A DNA stretch of 64,000 nt from Saprolegnia diclina VS20 (GCF_000281045.1 NW_008246083.1:570186-634185), one strand, 5' to 3'; shown: positions 10,407 to 23,376, counted from the stretch's first letter. Numbers and translations are program-made. Notes: generated by a model from the letters alone, not told the origin.

Positions 10407-13400
10407 TCAGTACTGTGCCCCGAGTCGAATCGCATACCGCGCCGCCGCATGCATCGGGTGATGTTCGGGCATGGCAGAGTGTGGTGCGACCGCAGCTATG
10501 CGCCAGAGCTTGATGTCGAGCACGTACTGGACGCCTCGCCACGGGAGCACCAGGTTGCCGTTCAGCACCGCCGAAGCCGGGTCAACGTAGTAGACGCCGT
10601 CGACGGTCCACTTGGCGCGGCAGAAAAAATAGTGGGCGCCAGCGTACATGAAGAAGGCGTCGCGCGTGCTCGGCACGCCGGTCAGCGACGTCTTGTGCAT
10701 ATACAAGTAGGCGCGGACGACCATGTAACTGAGCACTTGGGTCGAGAGCACGAGTACGACAAGACTCACGAGTCGACGCAACTCGCCGATCCGAATGACG
10801 GCGCTGTTGCAAACGACTTGGGCGTCGACTTGAGCGAGGTAGCACTGCAGGCCCAGCGACAGCGTATGCTGAACAGGGTCCAGACTCGTGAGTAGCGTCG
10901 CGCTGCAGTAGACGATCGCACGGTGCAGCGGTGTATATTTGGGGGTCATGGCTTGCGTCCAGACCATGCCAACGTCGTTGACGATGAGCGCGAGCCAGAG
11001 CACCTCGCTGGACGCAACGAGGACTGCGTACCACGGACGCTCGTACTCGGTGCTTGTGAAGGCAACGACGGCGCCATTTTGCACCAACGTCAGCGTCGCG
11101 GTCGAGAGCAGGCAGAGCGCCGAGACGCTTCGTACAAACAGCATCGGACGGCCGAGCCACACGATCGCGCCGACGCTCTGCAGCGAGAGGAGGTTGAGGC
11201 CCTCGACGTGCCCACGCGCGTATACCAGGTAGAGCAGCACGAGCAGCGCCATCGCAAGCATGCCACTGGTTACGTACACGACGCACGCGCGCGCGTAGTT
11301 GGAGATCGTCGTGGGCAACATACTGGCGTCGACCGCGCGCGTGCCGTACACTGTGTTTTCCGTCAAAAGCGTGAGGTTAAAGTTGTTGTCGCCCACAAAC
11401 GCAACGACATCCCGCAGCCCGAGGACCCAGTCGTAGGCGTACATCCAGTTGAAGAATGGCAGCACGTTGGGCTCGAAAATGGGCGCGGTGGCGACGGTGA
11501 CAGGACCCTTGCTGAGCTTTAAAAGCTGAGCGATGGAGACGTGAGAGAGCGCGAGCTCGGCGACCACCGGCGACACGTCGAGGATGGCGTCGCTGGCGTT
11601 GCGCAGGTACGTCTTCGTAAACGCGATCGCGTCGGCCATGTACGAGAGGCAGTCGATTTGGCCGGTGGTGACGACGTCGCAGAGTCGTGGAACATCCGAA
11701 TCCAGCGCGCGCGAGAAGAGCGCGGCCAGAACCAGGTACTCTGGCGCCTTGCTGACCGTGCTCGCATAGTTGATGGTCGAGCAGCTCGTTCGCGCAGTGA
11801 GTGCGACGCATCCGTTCCATATTGGGTTGGGGCTAATGTTCGGGCAGAGGATCGACCCGCCTACCGTCGAGAGGTTTTGCGTGTGCCGCCAAGGGTGCGG
11901 CACAATGATGACGCTGCCCGTGGCCGCCATGGCCAAGTAGGCCGCCTGGGACGCCGGTGTCGATGCAAATACCGTGCGGAGGAGCCGGAGGCTATCGTGG
12001 AAGAGGGACTGGAGCGATCGCGGGGGCGGCACATAGAACATGTCGATCGACCCAAATGGCCCGAGGGTGTGCGTCACCGCCGATAACCCGGCGTCCAGCG
12101 GCGACAAAAGCGTCCCGTTGCTCGTGAGGAGAGACGGCATCGAGACGTTGCGAAAGGCATAGTTGGCACTCAACCGCAGCAAACTGCACCCGGCAACGCC
12201 GCTGTCGTTGCGCGCAACCGCACGCAAATCGTTGCCGAGCGCCCAGTACATCTTGTGCGACGTCGCAATGTCCCACGCAAACGAGAGATTTGTCGCCGCG
12301 ATCGGAAAGGAAAATTGCATCCCAAGCGCGTTCTCCACCGCGTAGCTGTTGGAGACGCCAATCGCCTTGAAGGTTTGCCACTGCGTCGTGTAGTGCTGCA
12401 GCCCATGGGCCGTCCAGAACGCGACTTCGGCGTCCAGCGACAAGAGAGGGGCTTCGAGCGACAGGAGCCACGCCTGGCCGCGACGGGACGTGCGCAACTC
12501 GGCGGCAACGGCGATCTCGAACGCCGCGCCCCAGCAGTCGCGCCACCTCGTATGGAGGTTGCGCAGCGCCGGCTCGAGGTATACGGCGCCGTTGGTCGTC
12601 ATGTGGGCCACGCAGCGCGCTTGCCGGGTCGCCGAGTTGGCCATTTCCCAACTGCGGTTCAAGTCGAGAAAACAATATTGCGTAAAGATCCACGGGAAAT
12701 CACAGGCGCTGGTCGGAGGCGCGCGGCGAAAGCCCGTAATGGCCGCCGAGATGGACCGCAGCGCCGTGTACTGCAGCGTCGCGCCAAGCGAGGCCGGCAC
12801 CGAGAGCGTTGCCGGTCCTGTACTTGACTCCCGGGGGCTCTGGATCGCGCCGATCGAAGGCAGCGTGAGCGACGTGTCACTACTCGTCGTCGGCGACAGC
12901 TGGATTTCCTTCGTGATCCAGTTTGCCAGAAACACATGGGTCGACGTCATGTTGAACGTGCCCCAACACATGTCATTGGCCAGGCTCACGCGGGTTAGGT
13001 CCAAGTACAATAAACCGCTGACCATGGACGCGCCAATGTAGACGACACCCGCGACTGCAAACAGCTGGTTCCACTGGTGGGGCCACTGCCACCAGTGCCG
13101 CTGGCTCAACGGCATTGTCGTCACCTGCGGCAAGACGGCCGACATCGACGCGACCGACGTGTCGACGCGTGTGCAGCTCCATAGCCGGAGGTGAAACATC
13201 TCTGAAACATGCTCTTGGCATGTGGTGCAACGCAAGACGCCGCAGAGAACGCATGCGACGACATCGTACTCGTGCACGATATTGGTGTCCAAGCACGACG
13301 CAGCGAGCGCCGAGACGACGAGGTTCCTTGGCCCTGGAAAGACCGCGTCGTAGGCGTCCAAGGCCCTTGCAACAACCGCACCGAGAACCGCACCGCCCAT

Positions 13401-15776
13401 GCAAATCGCACCCAGCGCCAAGAACCGGCGTTTGTCGCCGATCGCGAGGGTGCCGCTGGTGCACGATAGCATGAGGTCCATCCCAGTCGTCGTGCACGAG
13501 GGCTGGAGGCTCAGTGTCGGCAATATGGGTGCGGTGACTTCATACACAACCAGCGTCAGCCACACAAAGAAGGTCACCGCACTCCGTAGCGCCAAGGTAC
13601 CGGGGGCGCGGCCGCTGCTCGAGACGCAGAGCACGTCGGTCCCGACATATGTGATCCACGTCGCTTCGCCGGCAAGCACACACAATTGCAGCAGCGGGCG
13701 CGGCTGCCACTGCAAAAACGTATATTCGTCCACGAGTTGCAGCGGGTACGGCGCCGTCGACAAGAGCAAGAGCGCGGTGCCGCCGCGAAGGAGCGTGAGC
13801 GGGCGACCGACCCACGTCGCTGCCGTGAGTCGGTTGAAAAACAAGAGGTTCTGTCCTTCGATACGCCACCGGGCGCTACGTGCTGCAAACCCGACGCAGA
13901 GAAGTGCAACAAAGAGCGCAATGCAGGAGGCGTAGACAGCGAGGTACCATACAATGCGGTTGCCCATGTGAATGCGGCCGAGGTCACTGGCGGCCGCGGC
14001 TGGCACCGAAAGGCGCGGGCTCTCGCTCGAGAGGACCACATGCGTCGCAGCGTCGCCGTCAACGGCCACGACCTCGCGAACGCCAAGGACCCAGTCAAAG
14101 AGCAGCAGCCAGCTTGAAAACTGCCAGGCGAACGGCGCAGAAGACGATGCGTTCAGTGGCGCAAAAAGAAGATGCCAATTCTCGTTGGCGTCGGTCGCAA
14201 ACTGGAGAAACCCAACCGTCAAGGCCATCACATCGCGAATCGTCGACACAACGGCGTCATGCATCATTGGAGGTACTGCAGGGACCGCCATTGCCGCTGC
14301 GTCGAGAAGAGTCGTGCACGCGGCGTTGCCAGCGCAGAACGAAGCGTCGGGCAGAGATCCATTCAAGATCAGCAACGTGTACAAAAGAGGAACTGGCGCC
14401 AATGTCATGGTCAGCAACGAAGCGTTGCCATCACAATTGTCTTCAAAGCTCAGCGAGGCCTGCGGGGAAGCCGACGGGCTGTTGTAGAGGCAGAGGGGGT
14501 TGCCGCCATAGTACGTGTACGAGGCGTCCCAGGACGGGACCTGCAGCGCTACAGATATTGTCGCGAGGTTCTCATAGCCAGCCGACGTGCTGAGATGCGC
14601 TGACAAAGCGAATGTGAGCTTCGTATGCAGCATGACAAGCGAAGTCGGCACCGGCAACAGCCACGGGTCTATCGAGAGGAACGGCCCAATGCCATGGTGC
14701 GCAAGGCCCGTCTGATTGATGTACGACGAGCCGTTGTTTTGAACTCCGAGAAAGTCTTCAAAGGCGAGCACGCGCCGATAGTCGTTGATCGCACCGCGTA
14801 CGAGACTCATATTGAGCGCTTGGACCGTCGACCAGTCGTTGGCGGGCAGCCAGTACCAGATGACGCTGGTCCACGGACCGTGGGACGATGCAGACGTCTT
14901 GAGACTAATGGCCTCAGTCATGCCAAGCGCATTGACGATCGCGAGGCTCTCAAGGACACCGGTTCCGTACTGGTTGTGCCATAGCTGCCGGTACTCGCGC
15001 AGGCCGTGTGTGCGCCATTGGGCAATTTCATCTGCAACACTGCCATGACGCAGCGTCGTCATATGCGTGAGCCAGTCACTGCCGGCGGGCGTAGCGAGCA
15101 GCGCCGTTTGGATGGCCACGGTGAACTCGTTGCCGACGCCCCCATACGCAGCAAGAAAGGCCGTGACATTGACGTTTCGAAGCACGGATTCGTAGTACAC
15201 GGCGCCGTTCGGAGCGTAGTTGTTGGCACAACGGGCTTGACGCGCGGTGGTGTGCGCGACCTCCCACGTCTTGTTCCAGTCCACCCAGCATTGCTGCGCA
15301 CGTACGCCTTTGGCGTTGGTGATGTGCATCGTGCGCAACATCGGGATGACCTCCTCGAGCGATATGAGCTCGGTGAGGGCGATGCGCCGTGCGTACGTGG
15401 CGTAGTAGGTCGTCTCAGGTGGTGTCAACGACCCATAGTATGTCATCGGTATCGCAAACCTCGAGAGCGGACTCGAGACCGGCGCTGCAACGGAGGCTGT
15501 CGCCAACGCCGCGTTCGCTGCGTCAATGAGATACGCCTGGTACCCCGATTGGTTAAGCCCAGGCCAGAAGAGCACGTTGGTCAGCGACGGCGCGAGCAGC
15601 TGGAGGTAGTAGGCAGCAACAAGAAGCGAGAACAAGACGTAGGCAAAGCCAGCAACAACGTGGTAGTGGCGCGGCGTCGAGCGTGGTGCGTGGAGGTACT
15701 GAAGCGAGAGGTGTGGCCCCGCAAGAGACGTCGCAAAGGGCTTGACCGCGTTCCTTCCACGCCGCCAAGGCGCCAT
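10407..15776 (-). CDS. Giant duplicated polytopic membrane protein
   Basis: An uninterrupted frame of 1,789 residues from the ATG at 15776; the open frame continues 25 codons upstream but without an ATG. I do not recognise a named domain. The protein is two copies of one unit: residues ~40-900 and ~905-1789 share, in order, an N-terminal membrane segment, a long extracytoplasmic-looking region (TTARQARC/SATRQARC, NGAVYYE/NGAVYLE, VNALGM/ENALGM), a pre-membrane DWVLGVREVVA/DWVLGLRDVVA block, then a multi-helix part with a glycine-rich GRP motif (WVGRPLTLLR/WLGRPMLFVR). Many NxS/T sites lie in the long loops, and paired cysteines repeat in both copies. It is probably a surface or endomembrane protein; transport or sensing cannot be distinguished. 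A one-exon gene this long is unusual beside intron-rich neighbours. Confidence 0.85.
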   Translation of the reverse strand: MAPWRRGRNAVKPFATSLAGPHLSLQYLHAPRSTPRHYHVVAGFAYVLFSLLVAAYYLQLLAPSLTNVLFWPGLNQSGYQAYLIDAANAALATASVAAPVSSPLSRFAIPMTYYGSLTPPETTYYATYARRIALTELISLEEVIPMLRTMHITNAKGVRAQQCWVDWNKTWEVAHTTARQARCANNYAPNGAVYYESVLRNVNVTAFLAAYGGVGNEFTVAIQTALLATPAGSDWLTHMTTLRHGSVADEIAQWRTHGLREYRQLWHNQYGTGVLESLAIVNALGMTEAISLKTSASSHGPWTSVIWYWLPANDWSTVQALNMSLVRGAINDYRRVLAFEDFLGVQNNGSSYINQTGLAHHGIGPFLSIDPWLLPVPTSLVMLHTKLTFALSAHLSTSAGYENLATISVALQVPSWDASYTYYGGNPLCLYNSPSASPQASLSFEDNCDGNASLLTMTLAPVPLLYTLLILNGSLPDASFCAGNAACTTLLDAAAMAVPAVPPMMHDAVVSTIRDVMALTVGFLQFATDANENWHLLFAPLNASSSAPFAWQFSSWLLLFDWVLGVREVVAVDGDAATHVVLSSESPRLSVPAAAASDLGRIHMGNRIVWYLAVYASCIALFVALLCVGFAARSARWRIEGQNLLFFNRLTAATWVGRPLTLLRGGTALLLLSTAPYPLQLVDEYTFLQWQPRPLLQLCVLAGEATWITYVGTDVLCVSSSGRAPGTLALRSAVTFFVWLTLVVYEVTAPILPTLSLQPSCTTTGMDLMLSCTSGTLAIGDKRRFLALGAICMGGAVLGAVVARALDAYDAVFPGPRNLVVSALAASCLDTNIVHEYDVVACVLCGVLRCTTCQEHVSEMFHLRLWSCTRVDTSVASMSAVLPQVTTMPLSQRHWWQWPHQWNQLFAVAGVVYIGASMVSGLLYLDLTRVSLANDMCWGTFNMTSTHVFLANWITKEIQLSPTTSSDTSLTLPSIGAIQSPRESSTGPATLSVPASLGATLQYTALRSISAAITGFRRAPPTSACDFPWIFTQYCFLDLNRSWEMANSATRQARCVAHMTTNGAVYLEPALRNLHTRWRDCWGAAFEIAVAAELRTSRRGQAWLLSLEAPLLSLDAEVAFWTAHGLQHYTTQWQTFKAIGVSNSYAVENALGMQFSFPIAATNLSFAWDIATSHKMYWALGNDLRAVARNDSGVAGCSLLRLSANYAFRNVSMPSLLTSNGTLLSPLDAGLSAVTHTLGPFGSIDMFYVPPPRSLQSLFHDSLRLLRTVFASTPASQAAYLAMAATGSVIIVPHPWRHTQNLSTVGGSILCPNISPNPIWNGCVALTARTSCSTINYASTVSKAPEYLVLAALFSRALDSDVPRLCDVVTTGQIDCLSYMADAIAFTKTYLRNASDAILDVSPVVAELALSHVSIAQLLKLSKGPVTVATAPIFEPNVLPFFNWMYAYDWVLGLRDVVAFVGDNNFNLTLLTENTVYGTRAVDASMLPTTISNYARACVVYVTSGMLAMALLVLLYLVYARGHVEGLNLLSLQSVGAIVWLGRPMLFVRSVSALCLLSTATLTLVQNGAVVAFTSTEYERPWYAVLVASSEVLWLALIVNDVGMVWTQAMTPKYTPLHRAIVYCSATLLTSLDPVQHTLSLGLQCYLAQVDAQVVCNSAVIRIGELRRLVSLVVLVLSTQVLSYMVVRAYLYMHKTSLTGVPSTRDAFFMYAGAHYFFCRAKWTVDGVYYVDPASAVLNGNLVLPWRGVQYVLDIKLWRIAAVAPHSAMPEHHPMHAAARYAIRLGAQY

Positions 15777-17460
<1,684 letters not shown>

Positions 17461-18077
17461 ACGGCGCGTATATGTGTCTCTTTTTACCCCGAACGCGATG
17501 TGCACCGCCTGTCCCGTCTTCCTAGTACGAGCAGCGCTGCCAGCGACGGCAGTGCGAAGCGAACGGGTTTATATATTTTAAAGCAACGAGACTAAGAATC
17601 GTCTTGACAAACCCGCGACCTGGCCCTGCTTGAACCACCAGCCCCGTCAACTTTGTGTAGTGTACATGGCGAGGAGGACTTGCACGTTCGCAGGCTGGCA
17701 TGTAGCACCGTGCTGCATCGCTATTGTCTTAAACCAAGTCGCGCCCAGTGGCGCCAGCCCACAACAAGACTCTTGCCCGCGAGCGCGGTCGAGCGAGCGC
17801 AAGGTGCATGGCTGTGCTGCTTGGCGAAGGCGGGCGAAGTTCAGCAGTACGAGAGCCAGGCCAGCTGGGCCGTCCCACCGCCATGAGAGGGACAAGACAC
17901 TGCCACGCTTGAAGTTGCTCGAGGTCGGATCGTTGGTTTCACACGGTTTCGAGGCCGTGGCAATACTCCATCCTATGCTCGCGAAGCGGCTGTCGCTCAA
18001 CGTCCTCTCGCCCAAGGCGCTGAGCCCGAGCGCCACGTCGCCCCGAGGTGCACGCGTCTGCGAGCCTACGAAGCGAC
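17461..18077. other. Intergenic downstream of histone H3
   Basis: No supported gene. A longish plus-strand frame from 17630 is arginine/serine-rich, has no domain and ends inside the start of the Sel1 gene in another frame, so I regard it as noncoding. Confidence 0.45.
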
Positions 18078-20404
18078 ATGGCGCCACTGCGCGTAGGCAA
18101 AGACCGCCTGCGCCTGACTAAGACGCCTGCGCCACCGAGCGACGAGAACCAGCGCAGCCCACCATTGACGCCGGTCGTCACGACGCCCGACGACGTCATC
18201 CACGAGGTCCAAGCGACGCTCACGAGCCTGCTTGAGCGCATGGACGGTATTAAGCCGGCCAAGTTGCGCTCCATCAAGCTCGGCGGTGCGCAGCGTCTTT
18301 GCAAGGTGCAGGACAGAGGCGGTGCAGCGTAGGCGAGCTCCGGGGGCTCCTAGGCAAGGCCGACGACGAGTTTGGCGCGCACGAACGTACGTTCCGCAAG
18401 CACGCGCACAACGATGGTCTGCAGATCCAGCTGCAGAACTTTGTCGCGAGCCTCCACGGCCTCTCGCCCGTCCTCGACTCGTATCGTTTGCGATACTTCA
18501 ATTCTGTCTCGACTACAAAGCGACTAGAATCCAAAAGACGAGTTTTCTTGTCAACGCGTTTGTCAAGCGCAACGTCGAATTTGCCTTTCAAGAAATCTCG
18601 TCCTACTACGCGTCGATGGTACACTGTCATTTCGACTAGGACCGACTAATACGCTCCATGTTAGTTTACCGAGCTGTCGCTGGCTGTGGCCCATGCTTCG
18701 GGCTCGGCGGCCGAGGCAGCGGTCCTTGCCACCTTGCGCGCCGAGCCGCAGACGCCGGACGACGAGCCTTCACCGGGTGCGACAGAGACCTCGAGCTGCG
18801 TCGTCGTCACACCTGTTGCCAGAGGTGCAGTATCAAATGGGCCAGCAGCTCTTCTTGGGTCATGGCCGCGCCGCCAACCAGCACCAAGCCTTTGTTCACT
18901 ACAAGGTCTTGGCCTCGGTCGTGCAGCGACGGCTCATGCGCTTCGTAGCTCGCCGCGGTCCAAGGACACATGGAGGCCATGGTGTGCCTGGCTCAAATGT
19001 ACCGGGACGGCCGCGTCGTCGAGAGCGACCACGAAGCCGCGATGCAGTGGTGCACGCGCGCCGCCAGCCTCGGGTCCATCGAGGCCACGTTTGCGCTGGG
19101 GGACCTCCTCGTACGCTCGCACGCTTGCTACCAGTAAGCAGCGATGACCGTAGGTACAAAAGGCGCGTCTTCTCACCCACGTCGCGCGACGCCAAGAAAC
19201 GTATGCTCTGGCGATGGTGCGACTGACGCAAGCCGCCGACCAAGGCCACCGGGAGGCCCAGTACGCTGTCGGTAACGCCTGGCACGTCACATGGAGCTCG
19301 CTTCACTAGTGATGTAGCACATTTGTACGAGATCGGTGCGGTCGGCGCCGTTCAATGGCAGCTGGCTAAGGAGGCGTACGTCAAAGCGAGTGACCAAGGC
19401 CACAGTAAGGCGCAGGAAGCCTTGGGGCGGCTTCACTATCACGGCCACGGCGTCGAGATGGACAAGACCCGAGCTGCCCACTACTTGCAGATGGCGACGC
19501 AGGTGCTTTGACGCTCAACAACACATTGACGACAGCCGCAATATATGTCCTAGAGCGACCCGAGCTTGCCGGATGCGTGGTATTTACTGGGCGTCATCTA
19601 TGCCAATGGCGACGAAGTGCCCGTGGACAAGCCCCGTGCCAAGCGATGTTTTGTTAAAGTAGATACTGTCTCCTCTTCACGACAGCGTAAAGAGAGGGAT
19701 TTGGATGACGTAGGCCGCCATGCTTGAGCACATGGACGCCCCAACCGAGCTTGCCGCGATGCTGCTCACGAGCGAGAGGGCACCCGTGGCCGATGACGTG
19801 GCGACCGAGGCGCTCAAGTGGCTCGTCTTTGTCGAGCCACCGACCGCCCGCGCCCAGTACCTTCTCGGCACACTCTTCGAACACGACGCCTTCCTCAATA
19901 TACCCACGGCTCTGCGCTATTACACGGCGGCGGCCCGAGCGGTAGGTTGAGGAGCTAACTTGTACATTCTTTCGTTGGGATTAGGGTCATGGCGTGGCGG
20001 CGCAGCGTGCGGCGCAGCTCTACTACAGCGGCCACAAGGGCGGCGAGTTGCGCAGTGAGAAGCGATTGGCATTTGAAATGTATTTTATCGCAGCGCGCAC
20101 GAGTCACGATGCCGAGTCGATAAACGCGCTGGGTCTCATGTACGAAGACGGCGAAGGCGTCGGAGTGGACATGGCGATGGCGGCCGACTGCTTTCGCCAA
20201 GCCGCCGACCGGCAGAGCGCCCACGGCCACTTCAACTATGCGTGTCTTCTCCGCGCCGGCCGCGGTGTCGAAAAGGATATGGACGCTGCCAAGCACCACT
20301 TTGAACAGGTCCGAACACGTTGTGTATCAAGTTGATACAAAGAGGGGTAGGCGCTCGCGCTCGGCTACGCCCAGGCGCGGCAGTTCCTCTCGACAACGAA
20401 ATAG
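18078..20404 (+). CDS. Sel1-repeat (TPR-like) protein, 12 exons
   Basis: Twelve exons join into 608 residues across introns 18295-18332, 18481-18527, 18619-18664, 18777-18822, 18906-18948, 19111-19153, 19272-19317, 19503-19553, 19659-19713, 19942-19984 and 20309-20350; every junction keeps phase. Residues 1-~190 are a charged, helical N-terminal region without a recognised domain. The rest is Sel1-like repeats, about 36 residues each with A-x2-G-x-A-x2-xLG-x2-Y patterns: EAMVCLAQMYRDG, EAQYAVAHLYEIG, KAQEALGRLHYHGHGVEM, DAWYLLGVIYANGDEVPV, ESINALGLMYEDGEGVGV, HGHFNYACLLRAGRGVEK. Such arrays are protein-binding scaffolds, as in Hrd3/SEL1L and signalling adaptors. No signal peptide or membrane segment is visible, so a cytosolic adaptor is likeliest. 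The first intron's boundaries are the least certain; a 27-base alternative exists. Confidence 0.82.
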
Positions 20405-20895
20405 CAAGCTAAGATACAAAGGTGGTCGATGCTGCTGTACGCAGGCGGGGTGGTTCGAAGCTAGGACAACGACAAATCGCAAACTCAAACTCAATGTATC
20501 GCTTTCAGTGGTCCGGGCTCATGTCATTATATGTTTTTAGTCGTTGATCGATATCCGATATGCAGCAAAATAATCCGTTGCGCCACTGGCTCTGAAATTG
20601 TCTGGGTGTTGCCGAGCCAGCACTCGATTGGCTTGATCATCCTACTACAGTACCAAGTAGTACGGCGCAAGAGAGGACTCGCCAGGCCAAATGCACCTTG
20701 CCGACGTGAGCGCTTTGCGTTGGAAGAGCGCGCACCCGTCGCCGCTTGGCGCTGCCCGTGCTCGTTATCCGGATGAAAGTGAGCTGGCAAGCTGACCTGC
20801 GCGCATTATCCGGACAAATCATTGCGTCCTGCGAAGATGCAACGAAGGCGCTATGTTTCGTTTGTTAGCTGGTGACCATCTCGCGTCGGCGTACT
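20405..20895. other. Intergenic between Sel1 gene and RING gene
   Basis: Two convergent genes end here. I see short frames only and no recognisable element. Confidence 0.4.
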
Positions 20896-22501
20896 TCAGC
20901 GGCGTGCTTCTCCCATCGCCTGAATCGCTGCGAGAACGATGTCCCACTTGCGCTTCCACACGAGCTTGCGTAAGTGGCGCTGGACCGCGCGCATGGCTTG
21001 GCGCACCGGTCTCTGTTGGCACATTGCGCGAATAATATCTTCGCGACGGCGCTTGAAGTACAATGTAAACGCGCGGCCGTCAATCTCTGGCGGCGCCCGC
21101 GGATCCACAAACTCGACAAGCAACGTGTCATCGGTCTCGAGGGACACGACCGTGTGGCCGTGGTCGACGATCGCATCTTGGTCCGTGGCGGCGCCATGTA
21201 GCAGCGTCGAAAAGTACGTACGGAGTGGTGCGTTGGTCGGCGGCTCCCACTGCGGCATGTAACAGACGCCTAGCACGAGCGAGACGAGGCGAAGTTGACT
21301 CGTTGGATCAAACACAAAGGAGATGCGACTCGCGCTGTCGTAGGTCGCTGTCGGAGGCAAGCACGGAAAGAGCTCCGCGACGTTCTCGAGGCGGCAGCAG
21401 ACGCAGCGAGCCATGTAGTTGGGCAATTCAACGGCAGTGATCGGCATGTTTGGTGTCCACAAGTCGGACTTGAGCGCGGCGAGCGCGTCGAAACTCATAC
21501 CGAGATGAATGCCGTTGCCGCCGAGCCACGGAGCGAGCCGATCGGGCAACGCGACCCGAGCAGCAGCAGCCAAGTGCGACCGATAGTAGGCTTCGCTAGC
21601 CGGGAGTTGCCGCAGGGCAATGGACCACCGAATACGNNNNNNNNNNNNNNNNNNNNNNNNNNNNNNNNNNNNNNNNNNNNNNNNNNNNNNNNNNNNNNNN
21701 NNNNNNNNNNNNNNNNNNNNNNNNNNNNNNNNNNNNNNNNNNNNNNNNNNNNNNNNNNNNNNNNNNNNNNNNNNNNNNNNNNNNNNNNNNNNNNNNNNNN
21801 NNNNNNNNNNNNNNNNNNNNNNNNNNNNNNNNNNNNNNNNNNNNNNNNNNNNNNNNNNNNNNNNNNNNNNNNNNNNNNNNNNNNNNNNNNNNNNNNNNNN
21901 NNNNNNNNNNNNNNNNNNNNNGCGTCGCACGGCGTTCGACGTCGTAGATCTGTGATAGAAGCGCACTTAGAATGACGTCGTCGTGCCCCAGAAACGTTGC
22001 GCGGACGTAGTTGTAAACCGCGTCGGCCGAGAGGCGGTGGTGACAGTACTGGCCACAGCGCGCCCGAAGCTCTGGCATTTGCTGTGCGAGGTGCGTCGGC
22101 AATGAAAGTGGCTGGACCGAGTCGCACGCCTCTGGCAGCACCGACGTGTTGGTGTGGCAACTTGGGCAGACGACGTTGCACGCCGAGTGCACCTTTGTTT
22201 CCAACAGCTGCAGGTGCGCGTTCGGCTTGCTTAGCTTCTCGCGCCATCGAACCAAGCTGGCAGGCCGCAGGCAGATCGGACACTTGAGCTGAGCGACCAC
22301 GCCGTAGAGCGCCGATGCAGCCTGGAAACCGACGTAGGCGTTGATGCACGATGCGCAGAGGACCGCGGAACAGGAGGCGCCGCATATCTGCGTGATGACG
22401 GCGTAGGTCTCGTCAAAGCACACTTGGCACGTGGCAACACCGGGCGCCACCATGCTCTCGACGCAGTGAGTCAAATCACCGAATGAAGACCTCGAGACCA
22501 T
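20896..22501 (-). CDS. RBR/RING-type ubiquitin ligase candidate, interrupted by gap
   Basis: The upstream part starts at ATG 22501. It has a cysteine-rich block CQVCFDETYAVITQICGAS followed by CSAVLCASCINAY and LKCPIC, which fits the RING1 pattern of RING-between-RING ligases. More cysteines follow (CNVVCPSCHTNTS), like an IBR region. After the 285-base gap on the same strand comes ARCVCCRLENVAELFPC and a basic, helical C-terminus ending at 20896. The two parts differ by one in frame across the gap, so an intron or a wrong gap size must lie there; I treat them as one gene because direction, composition and spacing agree. If RBR, it would pass ubiquitin through a thioester on a RING2 cysteine, which I cannot locate because it may be in the gap. 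Two separate genes remain possible. Confidence 0.55.
21637..21921. other. Assembly gap of 285 N
   Basis: A run of unknown bases inside the RING-type gene. Its length may be an estimate, and the reading frame differs on the two sides. Confidence 0.99.
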
Positions 22502-22830
22502 CGCATGCAGGATCGTGGACAACACACTCCGTTGTTCGGGTCGCGAAACAGGAGCAATAAGACACCCAAAGGCTCCGTATCCGGATGCGTTCTGGAGCTT
22601 TTCACGCAGTCGACGTCATCATCCGAGGTATAACATGGCGGGATCTCCTCGAGAGTACGGTCGTTGACAGACACGCATCAAGCTTCACTTGTGTAACGCA
22701 CTGGTGCCTGAACCACGAGGAACGCAGAGAGGCTGCCACGTATGGCCGTTTCAGAATACAAATATATTGACACACTGCTAGTCGAATATAGACGGACGCC
22801 ACACAAAGCGGTGGTCGCGGATGTGGTTCC

Positions 22831-23376
22831 TTAAGACACGAGGTCGGCGAGGTCGGCGAGGTCGATCGTGTCGAGGAAGCCACGGAGGTCGGCGCTGGAT
22901 ATTCGCGGACTCGGCATCGCATTTTGCTCTAGCGGCAGCGCATCCCATGCGGATCGCGATTCGTCGTCGTTGTTGCCCTCGTGCGGCGCGTCGGTCGATG
23001 AGGCCATGGTGCGGTGGCGCCAGCAGTAGCCGCCGCGCCGCGCGTGCGTTGCGCAGCCTGTGATGCGGCACTGTCGACCGCCGCCATGGCGCACACACTT
23101 GTGGCGCAAATGCGCGACGCGGTCGCAGCCAACGTGCGTGCACATTTCGGTGCGGACGGGCGCTTGCGCGTGCTGCGCGCAGTGCTGCGCGATGCGGGCG
23201 TTGCGGTGGCAGCCGTCGGCGGCACAGGTGCGCTTGCCGCCGTGGCGCACGCAGAGGTGGCGCGCGTAGACCTGATTGAAGCAGTGGGGCACTTGGCACT
23301 GCCGCCGGTGCTTGTGAAAGTCGCATTTCGTTGTCGACGTTGCATTATTACATCCATTGAAGATGCACGTCGCCAT
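22831..23376 (-). CDS. WRKY19-type zinc-finger protein 3
   Basis: Single-exon frame of 181 residues; the start is the ATG at 23376, with the first finger cysteine as residue 4. It has five C-x4-C-x8/9-C-x2-H fingers, including CFNQVYARHLCVRHGGK and HKCVRHGGGRQC. Finger 3 is slightly unusual, being followed by a second CAQHAQ-like turn before finger 4. The tail departs from other members: no LDEWM, but a C-terminal Leu/Asp helix (LRGFLDTIDLADLADLVS) of the same acidic-amphipathic kind. It lies alone between the RING gene and the helicase-associated-repeat gene, about 18 kb from the nearest intact relative on either side, so it is a dispersed rather than tandem copy. About 330 bases separate it from the RING gene start, with nothing recognisable in them. 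Confidence 0.86.
   Translation of the reverse strand: MATCIFNGCNNATSTTKCDFHKHRRQCQVPHCFNQVYARHLCVRHGGKRTCAADGCHRNARIAQHCAQHAQAPVRTEMCTHVGCDRVAHLRHKCVRHGGGRQCRITGCATHARRGGYCWRHRTMASSTDAPHEGNNDDESRSAWDALPLEQNAMPSPRISSADLRGFLDTIDLADLADLVS

Noticed and set aside
17630-18121. 163-codon frame after histone H3
   Set aside because: Composition is biased, there is no domain, and it runs into the Sel1 gene in another frame.
18295-18332. Alternative 27-base first intron (gtgcag to gtag) in the Sel1 gene
   Set aside because: Shorter than any other intron here; the 38-base version gives a smoother helix sequence. Not fully excluded.
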